From: Hypsibius dujardini
Taxonomy: Eukaryota > Tardigrada > Eutardigrada > Parachela > Hypsibiidae
Length of the DNA: 30,327 nucleotides
Direction of reading: 5' to 3'
NCBI GenBank assembly: GCA_001579985.1
Contig: LRSR01007192.1
Location: forward strand, 1 to 30,327
Part shown: positions 25,801 through 30,327 of the stretch, piece by piece
Layout of the letters: every line of letters begins with the position of its first letter
How positions within the stretch are numbered: position 1 is the stretch's first letter
Position numbers and translations under genes: made by a program
Notes under the pieces: generated by a model
What the model was told of the DNA's origin: nothing
The model's input: the letters and a program-made list of their open reading frames with translations, nothing else
Database searches by the model: none

Positions 25801-26760
25801 GACTATTTTGGTTCGAGTTATTATTGCTGTCACACAGTACTCTGTCAGCTAGAGCGTCAGTCTGTTGCTTTATTGTAAGAGATTCTGTCTGTCTGTCTCT
25901 GCTTGTCTGTCTGTCTCTGCCTGTCTCTGACTGCTGATATTTGCTGTCTGATACTGTGTCTGTTGTCTTGTTCGTTACCGTTAGTGTGAGTCTCGCATTG
26001 GAAAGCTTTCGTCAACCCTCCGTTTACCATGATTATAGGAGATAAGTTTAGCAGTCGCCATGGGCAGAAAGGTGTGTGCGGTCTGATCGTCCCGGAGGAA
26101 GACATGCCGTTCACCCTGGACGGCATCCGGCCAGACGTCATCATGAATCCTCATGGCATCCCCAGTCGCATGACGGTCGGCCTCCTTCGCGAACTGATGG
26201 GAAGTAAAGCCGGCTCTCTAATCGGGAAAGTCTTTGACGGTTCCGCCTTTGGGGAAGACCGCTTGGCGGAAATGATGAAAATCCTGGAAGACAACGGTTT
26301 TGACCGGTCCGGCAAGGAGATCATGACGGATGGCGTTACCGGCAAGACACTAGAAGCCTACATTTTCATCGGTCCCTTCTTCTACCAACGGCTCAAACAC
26401 ATGGTGATTGATAAAATCCACGCCCGCGCAAAGGGACCTCGCCAGACGCTGACGCGGCAGCCGACGGAAGGACGCGCGCATGACGGCGGTTTACGGATGG
26501 GAGAGATGGAACGGGATTGTATGATTGCTCACGGGGTCTCATCGCTGCTGAATGAGCGGCTCATGCTTGCCAGCGATGAATGTGAGGTGCTGGTCTGTGA
26601 TCAGTGCGGGCTGTTTGTCTGGAAGGAAGTGTGCACGTCGTGTCGGAAACCGGGTCACGTCTCGGCGGTGCGCATGCCTTACGCCTGTAAATTGCTCTTC
26701 CAGGAGCTGCTCAGTATGAATATCGCCCCGAGGATGAAGATTGTTCATGATGTTGATTGA
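21558..26760 (+). CDS. POLR3B: RNA polymerase III second-largest subunit RPC2
   Basis: Complete in seven exons: 21558-21769, 22310-22685, 23014-23601, 23847-24406, 24549-24948, 25210-25774, 26039-26760; phases 2, 0, 0, 2, 0, 1 close, 1140 aa (human about 1133). Beta-subunit core of Pol III, which makes tRNA, 5S and U6 RNA in the nucleus. Assigned to Pol III rather than Pol II (RPB2) by [45 protein letters not shown] and [20 protein letters not shown]. Further landmarks are [50 protein letters not shown], the active-centre [13 protein letters not shown], and [19 protein letters not shown]-type hybrid-binding sequence. A C-terminal zinc site CDQC ... CTSC is followed by [16 protein letters not shown]. 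Intron 5 (24949-25209) has length 3n and no in-frame stop. Confidence 0.97.
22722..22915. repeat. (CAGA)n/(CAAA)n microsatellite
   Basis: CAGG, CAGA, CGGA and CAAA units over about 190 bases in POLR3B intron 2, about 40 bases after the donor. Confidence 0.95.
23640..23715. repeat. Degenerate (CTGT)n repeat
   Basis: Short CTGT/CTAT/TTGT array in POLR3B intron 3. Confidence 0.8.
24965..25155. repeat. (CTGT)n-rich duplicated segment in POLR3B intron 5
   Basis: Two tandem copies of a roughly 70-base block (CACCTATCTGCCTGTCTGTT ... TTTCTTTGTCTCTCAG) built from CTGT units, inside a stop-free 261-nt intron. Confidence 0.85.
25885..25935. repeat. Degenerate (CTGT)n repeat
   Basis: CTGTCTGTCTCTG units in POLR3B intron 6. 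Confidence 0.8.
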
Positions 26761-26800
26761 GAGTGACAAGAGTGGTTTCATTGGGTTTCATAGCCATAGT

Positions 26801-26806
26801 TTTATT
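26801..26806 (-). terminator. Poly(A) signal AATAAA of the TBP-like gene
   Basis: AATAAA on the minus strand about 180 bases past the stop at 26985. It lies only about 40 bases from the POLR3B stop, so the two convergent 3' UTRs probably overlap. Confidence 0.4.
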
Positions 26807-26984
26807 GGTGTTTTAGCAATCAAAACGAATACACAGAATTCGAAAACAAAAGAATAACCATCCGGACTGAAAGAAAGTTACTTTATCATACCTGACTGCC
26901 GCTACGGGGAAGCAAATTATTCCACCGGCAAGGCCAACCGAAAAACAAAATACAAAACGCAATTCAATGTGCTCCACAGATCAC

Positions 26985-28975
26985 TCATACCCAACCATAA
27001 ACAAAGGGCTGCAGCATGTACAACGTGGCGGTGAACTCCTTTAGCAGCTGTCGCTCCGACGTCCCTCCTGTCAAAACTATTTTCCCCGTAGAGAATACCA
27101 AAAACATCATTCCCCACGAGCCGCGGTAAACACCGTTGGGATTCTTCTCAGTCTTCTCGATCTGCTGAATCCTCTCCGTCTTATGTGGTAAAATGTATGC
27201 AGCTGGAAAAGTGTCGCTGTCGAAATAAACCACATTCGGGAACGCCGCCGCCAGTCCCTTAATATCAATGTTGTAGCCGACGTCGACGACCGCGGTAACG
27301 TTCACCATCCGAAAGTTCGCCGGCTCCGTTGGAACTGGGTAGCCACACTTCTTCAGAAGATACAGAGCGTGCTGAGCGATTTGTCTGCTGGCCTTCGTGC
27401 TGCTCGCTCCCATTATGATCAGCTGTCCGTTTATGGTCAGGTTGACGCTGCAGTTGGACTCGGGGAGCCGCAAGACCGCGGTATTAATCAGCATCGGGTC
27501 GTAGTTGACCTGACGAATTCGGCAGTAGAGATCCAATAGGTCCAGTGGGCAATTGACGCTGCATGTTCCCATTGAGTTGACGAATTGAATCTTCAGCTTT
27601 GTTTCCTAAAAGGCAAAGTTAGTGTATAGGATTGACCCAGCCGGAATAGAAACCGACAAAACAATGAATAAAAAGAATAAATGGACACACGAAAGAGGTC
27701 GCATTCATGATTACCGAGAGCGGCGACAAGGTGGAGATCTCAGTTTCCGGTACGTCCATCCGTTCTACGATGTACTTCCTGGCCTCCCGTCGAAATCGCC
27801 GTATTTCGCGATCCGTGAGATGCTTGATCCCGCTCAAATCGGAATCCGATAAATCCGACCCTGCACCTCTGGAGCTCTCAAGCGAGTATTGGTCACCTGA
27901 TAAGTTCCTTCCGCTTGAGTCACCACCGGAAAAGTCCCCGCATCGACGGAGGTGCTTATCGTTTTCCGCTAGACGATTTTGATGCAAGTACCAGGTTTTG
28001 GCGACATGCGGACTAACAGCCGTTCCAAACCGTCCAAAGGTTTTCAGTCTTCCAATCGCAGCGACAACGTCGGTCGGTCCACGCCCATCGCTGTGTGTAC
28101 CGTTGAGATTTTTTGCGCAGATCCCAAAATCTCGCTTCACTTGGTTCAGACGATCGCAAATGAAACGGCAGATCACAGGCAATCCCTCTTTGGTCTGCGG
28201 CAAGGAAAGAAGCTGCTGGCTAAAATATTTGTCGGTCGGAACTGACGGAGTAGTGGTCGGTGCTCTGGAAGCGCAATGATTGTTTTTAATGCCTTGTTCA
28301 AGATAAAGAAAATTAGCAATTAGCAAAAATTAGAAAATATTACAGTACTGTATTGTAATTGCAATCGTTCAACGTCTATTATCGTGTAATAATTTAGAAA
28401 GCTGGCTGCGTAACAAATGTCCCTTTAGCGTTAGTAGTACTGTGTACCGGTCAGTGAATTTTCGTTAGACGATTGCACCTAATTTGTATTACACTAGTGA
28501 CCCATAATTCACTCTAAATAAACAATCAATCGAACGCAACCCGTTAAAATAGAATCAATCTCTATAAGCAATTTACATCTTGCAGTAGGTCGACGTAGGC
28601 ATCAATCAACCAATCAATCAATGAACCACACCCTTCAATTCAGGGTATTACCCAAACACACCCAAGCACTCACTTCAGGGAACTTTCCACGTACAATGTC
28701 AGTGCTTTGCGCTTCCTAGAATTCGGGAGCAGCCGCTTTCCACTTTCGCTGAGCACCGGGGAAACTACCTGCTGTACACCGCCGCGCGTCCGTCGACCTT
28801 GGGACTCTTGCGGCACTGGTGGAACTTCTGAGAGAGCCTCGCTCTCGGTGCTCACCGAATTTTCCCTACTCACTGAAACGGCCTTGTGAGTTTCACTTCG
28901 AGTCATCCGCTTCAACTGGGGAGAGGAACTGCGTGGTACGGGCCGCTTATTGCCTCGCCGACGACGGTGTGCCAT
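26985..28975 (-). CDS. Divergent TBP-like (TATA-binding-protein-related) factor
   Basis: Three exons: 28975-28674, 28264-27715, 27605-26985; phases 2 and 0 close, 490 aa. The first ~285 aa are not recognised: a basic start (MAHRRRRGNKRPVPRSSSP), a middle region (LPVICRFICDRLNQVKRDFG ... GRLKTFGRFGTAVS), then a Ser/Asp/Gly-rich stretch. The C-terminal ~200 aa contain the two-repeat TBP saddle: repeat 1 VNSMGTCSVNCPLDLLDLY ... VNLTINGQLIIMGASS ... LKKCGYPV; repeat 2 FRMVNVTAVVDVGYNIDI ... MMFLVFSTGKIVLTGGTS. In TBP four Phe residues intercalate DNA. Here the repeat 1 pair appears as Ile (DPMLI) and Thr (NLT), while the repeat 2 pair (DTFPAAY, LVF) is kept. An insertion of about 16 aa (KTERIQQIEKTEKNPN) splits repeat 2. 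Likely a TRF/TLF-type paralogue; not canonical TBP. The ATG was chosen as the first in the open exon. Confidence 0.8.
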
Positions 28976-29396
28976 TGCTTGTCCTGCAACTTCCTGTGTG
29001 TCCTGCAACTGGTGTCTGCAACCGAACTCGGCGGCTCTCCAGTGTAAAATCTGTGAATGGCAAAATGGAAGCCGCACAATCTGCTAAGGCGAGAGGGAAG
29101 GAGAAAATCATGTTTATCCACTTTGTTTACCTTCACTGGGCTTCGGGAAAGTCAACTGCAACTTGCAAGAAGGTTAAGAAATCTATTTCCTTGTTTTGCT
29201 GCTTGCTGGAGGGTCCAGCGAACTGGGGGTGAGCCGGAGTGGAGGCGGAGCCAGAAAGGCGTGGCTACTGGGGATCGTGTTTTCCTCTCCTTTCATAAAA
29301 CAAAAATCGGAGCCGCATTTTCGAACTTGCGCTGTCTGAGTTTTTCTTACAAAATCTGGTCCTTAATTTTTCTGGAGCATCACCACTTTTTTCAAA
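28976..29396. promoter_or_regulatory. Bidirectional promoter between TBP-like gene and RUVBL2
   Basis: 421 bases separate the two divergent start codons. Near 29225-29270 there is a GC-rich stretch with GGAGGCGGAGCC and AGGCGTGGC, resembling GC/CACC boxes. No TATA box seen. Confidence 0.5.

Positions 29397-30327
<931 letters not shown>

Noticed and set aside
21558-26760. Assignment to RNA polymerase II subunit RPB2
   Set aside because: Length and diagnostic motifs ([40 protein letters not shown]-terminal [16 protein letters not shown]) are those of the Pol III subunit RPC2.

Overview
This is a nuclear genomic segment of a metazoan-like eukaryote. Genes are split by short GT-AG introns. Introns and intergenic DNA are full of (CTGT)n-type microsatellites, minisatellites and foldback (MITE-like) elements. 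The conserved genes have clear animal orthologues (RABGAP1 with a PTB domain, FRA10AC1, MRPL44, POLR3B, RUVBL2). Two adjacent genes carry repeated domains that resemble tardigrade SAHS (secretory abundant heat soluble) proteins, a fatty-acid-binding-protein-like family known only from tardigrades. I therefore infer a tardigrade, probably a eutardigrade. This was reasoned from the sequence alone; no database search was run.

Layout: (1) 1-2834, minus: 5' two thirds of a RABGAP1/GAPCenA orthologue, cut by the window edge inside the TBC domain. (2) 3694-8315, minus: 13-exon gene for a secreted protein of about 611 aa with four tandem SAHS/FABP-like domains. (3) 9164-11836, minus: 10-exon gene for a secreted protein of about 467 aa with three such domains. 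Both share one repeating intron-phase pattern, and their introns hold three copies of one foldback element plus others. (4) about 12.8-14.0 kb, plus: a leucine-rich-repeat gene with a hydrophobic, GPI-signal-like C-terminus, apparently a pseudogene (in-frame stop, frameshift, nearby hairpin insertion). (5) 14844-15551, plus: small secreted Cys-rich protein. (6) 15981-18039, minus: FRA10AC1. (7) 18691-20872, minus: mitochondrial ribosomal protein L44. (8) 21558-26760, plus: POLR3B/RPC2, second-largest subunit of RNA polymerase III, complete in 7 exons. (9) 26985-28975, minus: a strongly divergent TBP-like factor with a long N-terminal extension. (10) 29397-end, plus: 5' part of RUVBL2/reptin.

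All CDS models were built by hand from splice signals, and intron phase closes exactly in every complete gene. The housekeeping genes sit in divergent pairs (MRPL44/POLR3B; TBP-like/RUVBL2) or convergent pairs (POLR3B/TBP-like). The most unusual content is the pair of neighbouring multi-domain SAHS-like genes: SAHS proteins as I know them have one domain, so fused three- and four-domain forms look like an undescribed architecture in this desiccation-associated family.
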